Shown here: positions 26,732 to 36,159 of the stretch, piece after piece | Numbering within the stretch: position 1 is the first letter of the stretch | Layout: each line of letters begins with the position of its first letter | Assembly: GCF_018403245.1 (NCBI RefSeq) | Contig: NZ_BOSH01000013.1 | Location: 1 to 64,000, forward strand | DNA: 64,000 nt | Direction: 5' to 3' | From: Paenibacillus sp. J2TS4 | Lineage (GTDB): Bacteria; Bacillota; Bacilli; Paenibacillales; NBRC-103111 | Position numbers and translations under genes: made by a program | Notes under the pieces: model-generated | Seen by the model: the letters and a program-made list of their open reading frames with translations, nothing else | Told to the model about the DNA's origin: nothing | Databases searched by the model: none

Positions 26732-27844
26732 ATGTTTGGACAAACTTTATCCCTGAACAAAAGGATTCCGTGGTTAGTCATTCTCGTGCTGATCATAGCG
26801 GGGTGCAGTGCAGATCCCAGCGGAGGGAATGCGGACGAGGAAAAACAGACGCCGGTTCAGGTAGAGTCGGTGCGCGAAGGCAATATGGCCATAAATTTGG
26901 AAGTGACGGGAACGGCGCAAGCGTCCCAACAGATTTCCGTTGTGCCTAGAGTATCCGGAACTCTGGAGAAGCTTTATGTAAGTAAAGGTCAGGCAGTGAA
27001 GCAGGGAGAGGCGCTTGCCGCCGTGGAGAACCGCGATTTGATTACCGCGTTGGAGCTGGAGAAGGCGGGCTTGGCTAATGCGCAAACCCAACTGGAGTTG
27101 GCCCGTTCCCGAGAAAGACAAGGGCTGGACGCTTCGAAAAATTCGCTAAGAGATGAGACCGCTAAAGAGCAGGCCGCCGAAAATTTAAAGCAGGCGCAGC
27201 TGGCGGTAGAGCAGGCGGAAATTGGCGTGCAGCAGGCATCTCTGCGAATTAAGCAAGCGGAGCAAAGACTGTCCGACGCCGTCATCCATTCCCCGATCGA
27301 CGGTGAAGTGCTGTCCATCCAGAATGAAGTGGGTGAAATGATAGGACAATCTCCCTTCCTGGTAATTGTTTCGCTCGACCCTATCAAGGTGGTAGCCAAT
27401 ATTAGCCCGAAGCAGCTTCCTTTGTTTCAGCAAGGACAGGCTGTTCAATTGGAAGTGGGCGGGCATCCTGTGACAGGCACGGTGGAATATGTGTCGCCGG
27501 CCGCTGCGGATTCCGGGCTGTTCACAGTGGAAGTGACCGTTGCAAATGCGGAACGCCTGGTCAAGCCGGGAATGATGGCTAAGCTGGTTATACCGCAGAC
27601 TCTCGCCGAGAATGTGCTGATTGTTCCGACGGCTTCCATTATGGAGGAAAGCGGGCAGTCTTACGTCTTTGTTATCCGCGAGGACAAGGCGGTGAAGATG
27701 AATGTCGATATCGTCCAGGCTCAATCGGATGAGACGGCCGTTCAAGGCGAGCTGACGGCGGGGGATAAGGTCGTCACCAAGGGACAATTTACATTGTCTG
27801 ATGGAGGTAAAGTGAAGGTGATCGGGGAGGGAGACGTTAAGTGA
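26732..27844 (+). CDS. RND efflux periplasmic-adaptor-type lipoprotein (HlyD/MFP family)
   Basis: About 370 residues. A lipoprotein signal ends LIIAGC (Cys25 from the ATG at 26732). The barrel-sandwich lipoyl halves are VVPRVSGTLEKLYVSKGQAVKQGE and HSPIDGEVLS, flanking a coiled-coil hairpin with many Gln/Glu/Ala (about residues 100-190), followed by a beta-barrel domain. AGAGGGG lies 8 bases before 26732 and only 2 before the ATG at 26726, so the later start is preferred. It links to the RND pump that overlaps its stop codon. In Gram-positives such lipoproteins assist SwrC-like pumps. Confidence 0.92.
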   Translation: MFGQTLSLNKRIPWLVILVLIIAGCSADPSGGNADEEKQTPVQVESVREGNMAINLEVTGTAQASQQISVVPRVSGTLEKLYVSKGQAVKQGEALAAVENRDLITALELEKAGLANAQTQLELARSRERQGLDASKNSLRDETAKEQAAENLKQAQLAVEQAEIGVQQASLRIKQAEQRLSDAVIHSPIDGEVLSIQNEVGEMIGQSPFLVIVSLDPIKVVANISPKQLPLFQQGQAVQLEVGGHPVTGTVEYVSPAAADSGLFTVEVTVANAERLVKPGMMAKLVIPQTLAENVLIVPTASIMEESGQSYVFVIREDKAVKMNVDIVQAQSDETAVQGELTAGDKVVTKGQFTLSDGGKVKVIGEGDVK

Positions 27845-30800
27845 AGGTAGTAGACGTATCCGTCAAACGTCCCGTTGGCGTCGTCATGGTCGTTCTGGCC
27901 ATCCTGGCGCTTGGCTTCGTGTCGCTCAAAAATTTGGCGGTCGATTTGTTTCCTAATATCAACTTGCCGATCGTCGTCGTAGCAACCAGCTACCAAGGGG
28001 CGGGACCCCAGGAAGTAGAAAATTTAGTCAGCAGACCTGTGGAGTCGGCGATTAGCTCCGTGCAGGGAGTTAATACGATTCAATCGACTTCCCAGCCTAA
28101 CTCTTCCCTGGTCGTTCTGATGTTCGACTCGGGAGTAAATCTGGATGCGGCGGTCGCCGAGGTTCGGGAGAAAGTCGACCAGATGAAGAGTTTCTTGCCG
28201 GAAAATGCCAATGATCCTTCCGTGCTGCGCTTCGACCCTCAGCAGATACCTGTGATGGCTATCGGTTTGAATGGAGATAAGCCGGAAGTGCTGCAGGATA
28301 TAGCTGAGAGTAAAATTGTTCCGATGCTGGAGAGAGTGAATGGGGTCGGATCTGTATCCGTGCAAGGGGGCAAAACCCGGGAAATTCAGCTGGAGCTGAA
28401 CCGCGCCGAGATGAAGCGCTTTGGAGTATCCAGCGGGCAAATTATTCAAGCGCTGAGTGGAGAAAATCGTTCGGCCTCGGCCGGAGTCATCGCCAAGGGA
28501 GATAAGGAACTGCAAATTCGGGTCGATGGAGAATACACGGACCTCGATCACATTTCCAACACCCTGTTGCCCCTTCCTCAAGGCGGACAAATCCGGATTT
28601 CTGACGTGGCCGAACTGAAAGATACGTACAAGCAGCAGAATTCGCTGACGAAGGTCAACGGGGAGTCCGCTCTTATCTTATCTGTTCAGAAGCGTTCCAA
28701 TGCGAACACGGTCAAAGTGGCCAATGGATTGAATGAAGCCATGGATAAAATCAACCAGGAGCTCGGCGACCGCGCGAAATTATCGGTCGTCATGGATACT
28801 TCGCTGTTTATTAAAGAATCGATCTCCTCGGTAGTCAGCAATATGATTATGGGGGGAGCGATCTCCGTTCTCATCCTGTTATTGTTTTTACGCAGCTTCA
28901 GAGCGACCCTCGTTATCGGCCTATCGATTCCGATCGCGGTAATTTCTACATTTACGCTGATGTATTTTACCGGACAGACGGTTAACGTATTGTCGATGGG
29001 AGGACTGGCTCTCGGGATCGGGATGATGGTCGACTGTTCGATTATTATTCTGGAAAATATTACGAGACATCGGCGCAACGGGGCTCCGATTATGGAGGCG
29101 GCCAAGAAAGGAGCTTCGGAGCTTGGCTCGGCGGTAATAGCATCTACGACGACCAGCATTGTTGTATTCCTGCCGATCGTATTCGTTGAGGGGATTGCTT
29201 CGGACCTGTTTGTTCCGCTAGCTCTCGCCGTCTCCTTCTCGTTAATTGCTTCCTTAGTCGTGTCCTTAACTCTCGTTCCCATGCTGTCGTCCAAATTGTT
29301 AAAGCTTAAGAAAAATGGGGAAGACAAAGGGACTGGCAAGGATGGAAGAAAGAGAGCTTTGGGCCGATTTTTTGCCTGGTTCGGCCGGATCCTGAATGTA
29401 TATAAAGGTGTTCTGAAATGGGTGCTTTCGCATCGTAAAACAACGGTATTTCTGACGATTGCTGTCTTGGTGGGCAGCCTGGCCCTGACTCCTTTTATCG
29501 GGATGGAATTTTTCCCGGCTTCGGATCAAGGGGAAATAACGATTAGTATTGAAACGGATGCCGGATCGAATTTACATGAAACGGAAAAAGTGACCGAGCA
29601 GGTAGATGAGGTGTTAAAGCCTTATGCGGATATCATTGAAACGAATTATTTATCCGTTGGAGGCGGCGGCGGACCTGGCATGAGCTCGGGAACGAACACC
29701 GCTTCGTATAACCTTTCTCTCGTCTCCTCCGATCAGCGCAACATTACGACGAGTCAGATGATGAAGGAATGGCAGGCCAAGCTGGCCGCGATTCCCGGTG
29801 GGGACATCGTAGTGTCCGAGGAAGCGGCGGGACTCGGAACCGGTACTCCCGTGCAGATTCAAATCAACGGCCCCGATTTTACGGTACTGACTGAACTGTC
29901 GGAGCAGGTCGTGTGGACCGTTTCCCAGATTGAAGGAATCCACAATGCTCAAAGCTCCATCTCCGCAGGACGCCCGGAAATTCGCGTGCACGTCGATCGG
30001 GAGGCGGCTGCCCAGTATGGATTAAGCTTCCAGCAGGTGCTGCAAGAGGCGGAGACGGGCTTTAATGGGAGAGTGGCTACCCGGTACCGGGAGGATGGAT
30101 ATGAATATGATGTCCGAATCCTTCTGCCCGAAGGGGAACGCCAGACGATCAGCGATCTGGAGAGCATGATGCTGCCGACCGCAACTGGCCAGCTTATTCC
30201 CTTGTCCGCCGTGGCCGAGCTGCAGCAGGTGGTGGGCCCATCGCAGATTCAGCGGCAGAATCAGGAGCGGCAGGTCAACGTAACCAGTGATATTGTGGAT
30301 CGCGATCTTGGCGGAGTCATCGCTGATATTAACGCCGCGCTTAGCGGGATGAATTTCCCGGACGGCTATTCGTATTCGATGGGCGGGCAAGCGGAGGATA
30401 TGATGAAGTCATTCCAGGACTTGGCTATGGCGCTTGTGTTCTCGATTTTCCTCGTCTATATCGTTATGGCCGTGCAGTTCGAGTCGGTGCTTCATCCGTT
30501 AGTGATTATGTTCGCTATGCCGACTATGTTCGTCGGAGTAATGCTGGGGCTGTTCATTACAGGCAAGCCGCTCAGCGTCCCGGCCTTGATCGGGGTAATC
30601 ATGCTGGCGGGAATCGTCGTTAACAACGCAATCGTGCTGATCGATTACATCAACACTCTGCGCGGCAGAGGCGTGGAGCGAACCGAGGCGATTCTGGAGG
30701 CGGGAACGACAAGGCTCCGTCCGATCTGGATGACCACACTGACTACGGTCCTTGCCATGATCCCTCTCGCGTTAGGGATCGGCGAAGGCGGCGAATCCCA

Positions 30801-30972
30801 GGCTCCGCTGGCCGTCGTCATCATCTTCGGGCTGATGGTATCCTCCTGCTTTACCTTGTTCCTGGTCCCGGTCATGTACACGCTGTTTGACGACATGTCC
30901 GGCTGGTTCAAGAGACGCTTTAAGCGGAACAAGAAATCTTCTCCTGTAGTTCATACAGGAGTCAACGGGTAA
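27841..30972 (+). CDS. RND-superfamily multidrug efflux pump (SwrC/AcrB-like)
   Basis: A 1043-residue proton-driven transporter of the HAE-1 type with 12 transmembrane segments in two halves and two large extracytoplasmic loops. The first segment VKRPVGVVMVVLAILALG, then LFPNINLPIVVV, is a family hallmark; GGLALGIGMMVDCSIIILENI is the signature of TM4, holding the proton-relay region. The start is GTG within GTGA, overlapping the adaptor stop. The closest known relative in Bacillus is SwrC, which exports surfactin. Substrate here is unknown. Confidence 0.95.
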   Translation: MKVVDVSVKRPVGVVMVVLAILALGFVSLKNLAVDLFPNINLPIVVVATSYQGAGPQEVENLVSRPVESAISSVQGVNTIQSTSQPNSSLVVLMFDSGVNLDAAVAEVREKVDQMKSFLPENANDPSVLRFDPQQIPVMAIGLNGDKPEVLQDIAESKIVPMLERVNGVGSVSVQGGKTREIQLELNRAEMKRFGVSSGQIIQALSGENRSASAGVIAKGDKELQIRVDGEYTDLDHISNTLLPLPQGGQIRISDVAELKDTYKQQNSLTKVNGESALILSVQKRSNANTVKVANGLNEAMDKINQELGDRAKLSVVMDTSLFIKESISSVVSNMIMGGAISVLILLLFLRSFRATLVIGLSIPIAVISTFTLMYFTGQTVNVLSMGGLALGIGMMVDCSIIILENITRHRRNGAPIMEAAKKGASELGSAVIASTTTSIVVFLPIVFVEGIASDLFVPLALAVSFSLIASLVVSLTLVPMLSSKLLKLKKNGEDKGTGKDGRKRALGRFFAWFGRILNVYKGVLKWVLSHRKTTVFLTIAVLVGSLALTPFIGMEFFPASDQGEITISIETDAGSNLHETEKVTEQVDEVLKPYADIIETNYLSVGGGGGPGMSSGTNTASYNLSLVSSDQRNITTSQMMKEWQAKLAAIPGGDIVVSEEAAGLGTGTPVQIQINGPDFTVLTELSEQVVWTVSQIEGIHNAQSSISAGRPEIRVHVDREAAAQYGLSFQQVLQEAETGFNGRVATRYREDGYEYDVRILLPEGERQTISDLESMMLPTATGQLIPLSAVAELQQVVGPSQIQRQNQERQVNVTSDIVDRDLGGVIADINAALSGMNFPDGYSYSMGGQAEDMMKSFQDLAMALVFSIFLVYIVMAVQFESVLHPLVIMFAMPTMFVGVMLGLFITGKPLSVPALIGVIMLAGIVVNNAIVLIDYINTLRGRGVERTEAILEAGTTRLRPIWMTTLTTVLAMIPLALGIGEGGESQAPLAVVIIFGLMVSSCFTLFLVPVMYTLFDDMSGWFKRRFKRNKKSSPVVHTGVNG

Positions 30973-31002
30973 GTTCGAACCCTCTATAACAGTTAGTTCT
31001 AG

Positions 31003-31036
31003 AGCCCTTGCGAGATCGCGAGGGCTTCTTTTTTTA
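31003..31036 (+). terminator. Terminator of the RND operon
   Basis: AGCCCTTGCGA pairs with TCGCGAGGGCT, followed by TCTTTTTTT. Confidence 0.92.
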
Positions 31037-31239
31037 TGTGGAGCTTCTATCTCGTACGGCAGCTCGCTTATGAACCGTGAAAGCTTTCGGGTCGGGCTAA
31101 CTTTTGCCTGCAATGCAAACGGATTGTGAAAACAAAAATACTCTTTCGAGTTCCTTTTTATTTCTGAAACTGGATATTTTTGATATGGTTATTAGAAAGA
31201 TAAGTTCATTAAAAATAACACTGATTGGAGGTTAAAAGT

Positions 31240-31437
31240 ATGGTGCCATTCAAACGGACAAAAAGCTTTCCCTCATCCCATGGAATGATAAGTTATGATT
31301 TACGGGAGAAGGGCCGCCTATATTCTTGTACATGGGACCCCGTGGTCATCTTTTAATTGGCGACATATTATTCCTGCACTTAGTCAGTGGTTTACGGTGT
31401 ACTATTACGATCTTCCAATTTTTGGGGAAAAGAGGCC
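31240..31437 (+). pseudogene. Alpha/beta hydrolase, N-terminal remnant
   Basis: GGAGG lies 8 bases ahead of the ATG at 31240. The frame reads VPFKRTKSFPSSHGMISYDL then shifts by one base around 31310-31325; in the other frame it continues YILVHGTPWSSFNWRHII and YYYDLP, the oxyanion-hole region of alpha/beta hydrolases. After about 65 residues the similarity stops and the frame flows into a methyltransferase. The catalytic serine, aspartate and histidine are all missing. It is a truncated, frameshifted remnant whose 3' part has been deleted. Confidence 0.7.
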
Positions 31438-31438
31438 G

Positions 31439-32107
31439 GTGCTTTTGGAGATAACCAAAATTCAATTTAATAAAGTCGCTGAAGAGTATGATTTCGTGAA
31501 CACTCTTTTAAATGACAATTCATTTTTTATGTCTAATCTTCCTTTGCAGAGAAGACGAGCGTTGGATATTGGCTGCGGTTCGGGGATATTAGTGGATGAA
31601 TTATCATCTCATTTCGATGAAGTAACAGGTATTGATATTTCAGATGAAATGCTTGAGATAGCTAAAGAGAAGCGCCAGCGTTCAAACACGAGCTACTTGA
31701 ATATGGACGCGGATAATCTTATCCTTGATGGGAAATTTGATTTGATCGTGAGCAGGACGACATTCCACCATCTGAACAGCATTCCGAGTGTTATAAGCAA
31801 AATGAAAGAATTACTGAATAGTAGTGGAAGGATTGTTATTCTAGATAACGTTTCTGAGATAGAAACCCCTGCGACTTATGTATACATTCTTGGAGCCATA
31901 TTGGAGTTTATTCCTCACTGCCGTAAATTTGGGTTAAAAAACGCTATTAGAGTTTTCAAACATAACACTTCAAAGTCGTGGCTTGAACATTTATCATCTG
32001 ATAAGTACTTATCGGAACAAGGATATCACGATCTATATGGAAAGTTGTTACCTAATTGTCGTTTTCAAAGATTAGGCTGGGCTATGGGGGTGGTTTGGGA
32101 AAAATAA
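31439..32107 (+). CDS. Class I SAM-dependent methyltransferase
   Basis: About 222 residues from a GTG at 31439, or up to 270 if fused in frame to the hydrolase remnant. Motif I is ALDIGCGSGILVDEL, motif II GIDISDEMLEIA, and the acidic LNMDADNL follows; these bind S-adenosylmethionine. It belongs to the Methyltransf_11/25 group; small-molecule methylation is likely but the acceptor is unknown. There is no clear ribosome site before the GTG, so it may be translated only as part of a chimera starting at 31295 or be silent. Confidence 0.75.
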   Translation: MLLEITKIQFNKVAEEYDFVNTLLNDNSFFMSNLPLQRRRALDIGCGSGILVDELSSHFDEVTGIDISDEMLEIAKEKRQRSNTSYLNMDADNLILDGKFDLIVSRTTFHHLNSIPSVISKMKELLNSSGRIVILDNVSEIETPATYVYILGAILEFIPHCRKFGLKNAIRVFKHNTSKSWLEHLSSDKYLSEQGYHDLYGKLLPNCRFQRLGWAMGVVWEK

Positions 32108-32171
32108 TTGTTGTATAGGGATTGACGTAGGCACGGATGCAACTCAAAGAATATTCAGTGGAGGGAAGCAA

Positions 32172-32576
32172 ATGCAATCTAAGTACCTCGTGGTTTTTAT
32201 CGCAATTATGACATTGTTTTTACTGCTTGTAGGCTGCGGCAAGCATAACACGTACCAGGATATTGCAGGTGACTGGGAGTTAGTCGACAATTCCGATTCG
32301 TCCTCGTGTTTTGAGGAAATGAAATTCATGGTCGATCCGACATCGAAATTCAGCCCGGTATCCTTGCATGAGAAAAAGGAAAATAATGTCGTTCGGTTCT
32401 TGTTCGGGGTATATGAATATTTAAGTCAAGAGGAAATCGAAGTCTCGCTGGAAAACCCCAAGGCCGATCCATTCAAAATGATCCTTAGTCGCGATAACAA
32501 CGAACTTACAGTTCAATATGAATGGGATTCAGCGCCGTTGAAGTGTTCATACCATCTTGCTGAGAATGAGACGTAA
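32172..32576 (+). CDS. Small lipoprotein of unknown function
   Basis: A 134-residue protein with a lipoprotein signal ending LLLVGC (Cys22). The mature part (DIAGDWELVDN) resembles lipocalin-like or META-type start strands of small Firmicute lipoproteins, but no family is firmly recognised. GGAGGGAAG precedes the ATG. It stands alone between the methyltransferase and the AAA-type ATPase. Confidence 0.75.
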   Translation: MQSKYLVVFIAIMTLFLLLVGCGKHNTYQDIAGDWELVDNSDSSSCFEEMKFMVDPTSKFSPVSLHEKKENNVVRFLFGVYEYLSQEEIEVSLENPKADPFKMILSRDNNELTVQYEWDSAPLKCSYHLAENET

Positions 32577-32709
32577 GGTCCTTGGCCCTACGGGTGGCCG
32601 AGCGGCCGGAGTTGGGGGAGCATGGAAGGAGACCGCCTTTTTCGCTCGTGAAATGTAACAAACGATAAAGCGTAGAAAGCAAATATATGGTTAGGGGAAC
32701 TACTAAAAA

Positions 32710-33288
32710 ATGACGGATAATAAATTAATCAGGGATGATTTCGTTGTAATTACTGGTGGGCCTGGGGCTGGTAAAACAACTTTGCTGAATGAAATACAGA
32801 GAAATGGTTATAACTACGTTCCTGAAGTCGCAAGGGAAATCATTCAAACACAGGTTTCTTGTAATGGCGATGCCTTACCTTGGAAAAATGTAAAAAAATA
32901 TCGTGACTTAATGCTAAACGAATCCATTGAGAGCTACCTTTCGGCATTAACGAATCCACCCGGGAAGGTGCTGTTCTTTGACAGAGGTATTCCAGATACT
33001 TTGGCTTACTCCTATTTAATAAACATTCCTATTTCAGAGAAACTGGAATCAGCAGCTCAGAAATACAGGTACAACAAACAAGTTTTTATTTTACCTCCTT
33101 GGGAAGAAATATACAAAACCGATAATGAAAGAATTCAGGATTTTGAAGAAGCAGTGGCAACTTATAAAATAATGATTGCAACTTATAAACAACTGGATTA
33201 TAAACTTATTGAAGTCCCCAAAATAAGTGTCAAAAAAAGAGCAAGCTTTATTCTAAAAAATGCTGTCCGCCAGATAGGTTTTATTTAG
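32710..33288 (+). CDS. P-loop ATPase/kinase of the AAA_28 type
   Basis: A 192-residue single-domain NTPase. The Walker A is GGPGAGKTT at residues 16-24, and FFDRGIPDT near residue 87 fits the Walker B/DRG motif of AAA_28 and nucleoside-kinase-like proteins. The family includes predicted kinases related to the Ttd14/NadR group. The acceptor is unknown. Ribosome site GGGGA precedes the ATG. The gene is AT-rich relative to its neighbours and sits alone, which suggests acquisition. Confidence 0.82.
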   Translation: MTDNKLIRDDFVVITGGPGAGKTTLLNEIQRNGYNYVPEVAREIIQTQVSCNGDALPWKNVKKYRDLMLNESIESYLSALTNPPGKVLFFDRGIPDTLAYSYLINIPISEKLESAAQKYRYNKQVFILPPWEEIYKTDNERIQDFEEAVATYKIMIATYKQLDYKLIEVPKISVKKRASFILKNAVRQIGFI

Positions 33289-33424
33289 ACCAGCAAATCA
33301 TGAAACTCTATGAGTGCCCTGGACAACGGACACTCACGGGTTTATGATATATAGAAATTACAAGTGTCTTATGAGAATAAGACTCAATCGACTCAATCAA
33401 CAGAAACAAACACAATCTAATAAG

Positions 33425-33573
33425 GATCTTCGGGGGAGGGTGTAAGTCCCGACCGGCGGTGACCGCTGCATAAGTGCAGGGTGAAGCCCGCGACTCCTTT
33501 GCCGTTTTTTTGACAAAGGACTGATTTGGTGAAATTCCAAAGCCGACGGTATAGTCCGGATGGTAGAAGATCG
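33425..33573 (+). ncRNA. FMN riboswitch (RFN element)
   Basis: The conserved RFN blocks occur in order: GATCTTCGGGGGAGGGTG, GTCCCGACCGGCGGTGA, GCCCGCGA, a variable hairpin (CTCCTTTG...CAAAGGA), TGGTGAAATTCCAAAGCC, GACGGTATAGTCCGGATGG and AGAAGATC. The aptamer binds flavin mononucleotide. Its target is the DMT-family transporter at 33806, with a terminator between the two. Confidence 0.96.
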
Positions 33574-33726
33574 GTTAATAACGTATTGGCTTTTTTCTCC
33601 TTATAGAAATTTATCCGTTTTGCATGTATAAATTTGTATAAGGCCTAAGGGAAGAGACTGATTTCTGCTGCCCATTAATGGCAGGAGTGTTTCTTCTCGC
33701 ACATAACCAATAGGTTTATTTGACTG

Positions 33727-33770
33727 GCCCCGTTTCGCTTAAACCATAGCGGAACGGGGCTTTCTTCCTT
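33727..33770 (+). terminator. Expression-platform terminator of the FMN riboswitch
   Basis: GCCCCGTTTCGCT (33727-33739) pairs with AGCGGAACGGGGC (33748-33760) and is followed by TTTCTTCCTT, 36 bases before the transporter start. FMN binding would be expected to favour this hairpin. A second hairpin at about 33665-33690 (CTGCC/GGCAG) may be the competing antiterminator. Confidence 0.85.
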
Positions 33771-33805
33771 CATGCCTCCACGAGGTTCAAAAGGAGAAAT
33801 GAACT

Positions 33806-34753
33806 GTGAATAATGTCAATGCTATTCCTTCTATTTCTACACGCAAGCGATGGGTACCCGCCTTTTGGCTGGTCGTACTGGGCGCGGCCCTATGGGGCGT
33901 CGATCCATTATTCCGAATACTGCTGCTGAAGTCGCTGACTTCCACGCAAATTGTATTGTTGGAGCATATCCTCCTGTTTGCCGTTGCTGCACCGGTATTG
34001 TGGCGGCGGCGGGCAGAATTGAAGGGGACGCGTCTTGTCCATGTCGGTGCACTGCTGTTCCTATCCTGGGGAGGCTCAGCCATTGCAACGATTCTCTTTA
34101 CGGCGGGGCTGGCCCATGGAGACTTGAATGCCGTACTGCTGCTGCAAAAGCTGCAGCCGCTGATTGCCATTCTGATGGCCCGCTATTTGTTGAAAGAACA
34201 ATTGCCCCGTTATTTTGGCTGGCTGCTCATCTTTGCGCTGGCCGGCACGTATTTGCTCACTTTTGGCTGGACGATTCCTTTTACCGGGATGGGTGACTTT
34301 GTGCAGATCGGCAGTCTGCTTTCCATTAGCGCTGCAGTGCTTTGGGGCGGATCGACCGTCATGGGCCGTTATATGCTGGGGAAGATGTCATATGAGACTG
34401 TAACGTCTTTGCGTTTCATTCTGGCCCTGCCGCTGCTCTTTGTCATTACTTGGTCAGAAGGGCAGGAGTGGTCATTGCCAGCCGGCATTCAGGACCAGGC
34501 GCTTGTTATGCTCAATCTGGTGCTGCAGGCACTTCTTCCGGGTCTGCTTAGTTTGCTGCTCTATTATAAAGGGCTCAGCGCGGTTAAAGCTTCATATGCG
34601 ACACTGGCTGAGCTGAGCTTTCCGATGGTCGGCGTTCTGATCAATTGGATCGTATTCCAGCAAATCATAACGATAGCGCAGCTCATCGGTTTTGTGCTGA
34701 TCTGGCTGACACTTTACGTTATTTCACGTCAGCAAAACGAAACTGTCAGGTAG
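33806..34753 (+). CDS. EamA/DMT-family transporter, probable flavin transporter
   Basis: A 315-residue protein with ten predicted transmembrane helices in two EamA repeats (about 15-145 and 160-300). Repeat signatures include LGAALWGVDPLFR and LWGGSTVMGRYML, with LSFPMVGVLINWIVF near the end. DMT carriers export or import small metabolites. The FMN riboswitch directly upstream strongly implies a flavin or flavin-precursor substrate, as for RibN-type carriers; this is inference from regulation. The start is GTG with AAGGAG 9 bases upstream. No ECF RibU is present nearby. Confidence 0.88.
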   Translation: MNNVNAIPSISTRKRWVPAFWLVVLGAALWGVDPLFRILLLKSLTSTQIVLLEHILLFAVAAPVLWRRRAELKGTRLVHVGALLFLSWGGSAIATILFTAGLAHGDLNAVLLLQKLQPLIAILMARYLLKEQLPRYFGWLLIFALAGTYLLTFGWTIPFTGMGDFVQIGSLLSISAAVLWGGSTVMGRYMLGKMSYETVTSLRFILALPLLFVITWSEGQEWSLPAGIQDQALVMLNLVLQALLPGLLSLLLYYKGLSAVKASYATLAELSFPMVGVLINWIVFQQIITIAQLIGFVLIWLTLYVISRQQNETVR

Positions 34754-34951
34754 CGCCCCCGGTCCGGCACAGTTCGCTAATCCGCATGCCGACTTCAAAT
34801 TATTATGATTAAACCCGCGATCCCGTAAATGGTTTAACTTGATTTGGCTTCATTTGGCGGATTAAGTTAGTATAACAATTCTTTACCAATTTATTTGGCA
34901 GACACTCTGATATTATAGTAGGAATGATTACTGTAATGGAGAAGGGTTAAT

Positions 34952-35773
34952 ATGCCAACAATAGTAGATATTTATTCGGAAAATAATGATTATCAAAAAT
35001 TCGAGGTACTGAAAAGAAAGAGGAACAAAAGACATAAATATAATGAATTTTTTGTGGAAGGGGTTCGGAATATTAATGAAGCGATAAACAATAATTGGGA
35101 GATTAATGGTTTTGTATATTCTAAACATAAAAAGCTATCCAGTTGGGGCGCTAATATTATAGCTAACTCCAATGCCAAATTCCATTATGAGCTTCATGGA
35201 GAATTAATGGGTAAGTTGAGTGATAAAGAGGAGACTTCGGAACTTATAGCTATTGCGTCCATACCTGAAGACGATATCTCCCGTATCCAGGTGCAGGAAC
35301 CAATGCTGGTGGTTGTCTTTGACAGACCGTCCAGTAGAGGAAATCTAGGTACTATTATACGGTCTTGTGATGCTTTAGGAGCGCAGGGCTTAATTATTAC
35401 AGGTCATGCCGTTGACTTGTATGACCCGGAAACGATACGGGCTTCCATGGGCTCACTATTCAATTTGCCGACCATTCGAATATCATCTCCCTTAGAAATT
35501 CAGAGATGGGTTCTGAGTCTAAGAGAGACCTTTGACGTCCAAATCGTAGGGACAAGTGCGAGAGGAAAGAAAGAGCTGTACTACGCTGATTTCTCCAAGC
35601 CGACGATTCTGCTTATCGGTAACGAGACAGATGGATTATGTCATAAGTATAAAGAAATGTGCGATTCTACTGTTAGAATTCCAATCGGAGGGTCAGCCTC
35701 TTCTATGAATGTGGCCTGCGCAACTTCAATTATCCTTTATGAGATTAACAGGCAGAGAAGTTTAGGATACTGA
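34952..35773 (+). CDS. TrmH/SpoU-family RNA 2'-O-methyltransferase
   Basis: A 273-residue SPOUT methyltransferase. The N-terminal substrate-binding part (YNEFFVEGVRNINEAI) precedes the trefoil-knot domain with the three SpoU motifs: RGNLGTIIRSCDALG, LIGNETDGL, and IPIGGSASSMNVACA. It would transfer a methyl group to a ribose in rRNA or tRNA; the exact nucleotide cannot be read from sequence. GAGAAGGG precedes the ATG. The coding region is AT-rich compared with the transporter before it. Confidence 0.93.
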   Translation: MPTIVDIYSENNDYQKFEVLKRKRNKRHKYNEFFVEGVRNINEAINNNWEINGFVYSKHKKLSSWGANIIANSNAKFHYELHGELMGKLSDKEETSELIAIASIPEDDISRIQVQEPMLVVVFDRPSSRGNLGTIIRSCDALGAQGLIITGHAVDLYDPETIRASMGSLFNLPTIRISSPLEIQRWVLSLRETFDVQIVGTSARGKKELYYADFSKPTILLIGNETDGLCHKYKEMCDSTVRIPIGGSASSMNVACATSIILYEINRQRSLGY

Positions 35774-35875
35774 CTTTAAACTTCCGGAGTACAGAATAAA
35801 CTAACTATTAAGGACTACCTGAGGAAGGCGCAGACATCCTATCAAAATAAAACAAGCTGAAGGGAAGAACGGGAC

Positions 35876-36133
35876 ATGATTTCTATAAAGCTGCCTAAGG
35901 AAGATAAGGAAGAGATTATTGAGAAGGTTAAAGCCTATTTTGAACAAGAACGATCCGAAACCATCGGAGATTTAGGGGCGGAACAGTTCATTGATTTTAT
36001 GATTAAAGAGCTGGGACCCTATATTTATAACAAGGGAATAACGGATGCGCGAGCTTTGATCAATGAAAAAATGATGCAAATAGAAGATGAATTGTATGCA
36101 CTTGAAGAACCGATCGATAATCGTAAAAGATGA
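35876..36133 (+). CDS. DUF2164-family protein
   Basis: An 85-residue acidic protein starting with SIKLPKEDKEEIIEKVKAYF and containing GAEQFIDFMIKELGPYIYNKGI, which matches what I remember of DUF2164. No function is known for the family. GAAGGGAAGAA precedes the ATG. The stop is followed 26 bases later by the Nudix start, so the two were probably co-transcribed. Confidence 0.8.
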   Translation: MISIKLPKEDKEEIIEKVKAYFEQERSETIGDLGAEQFIDFMIKELGPYIYNKGITDARALINEKMMQIEDELYALEEPIDNRKR

Positions 36134-36159
36134 TTTGAAGACCATAGGAGATGATCCCT

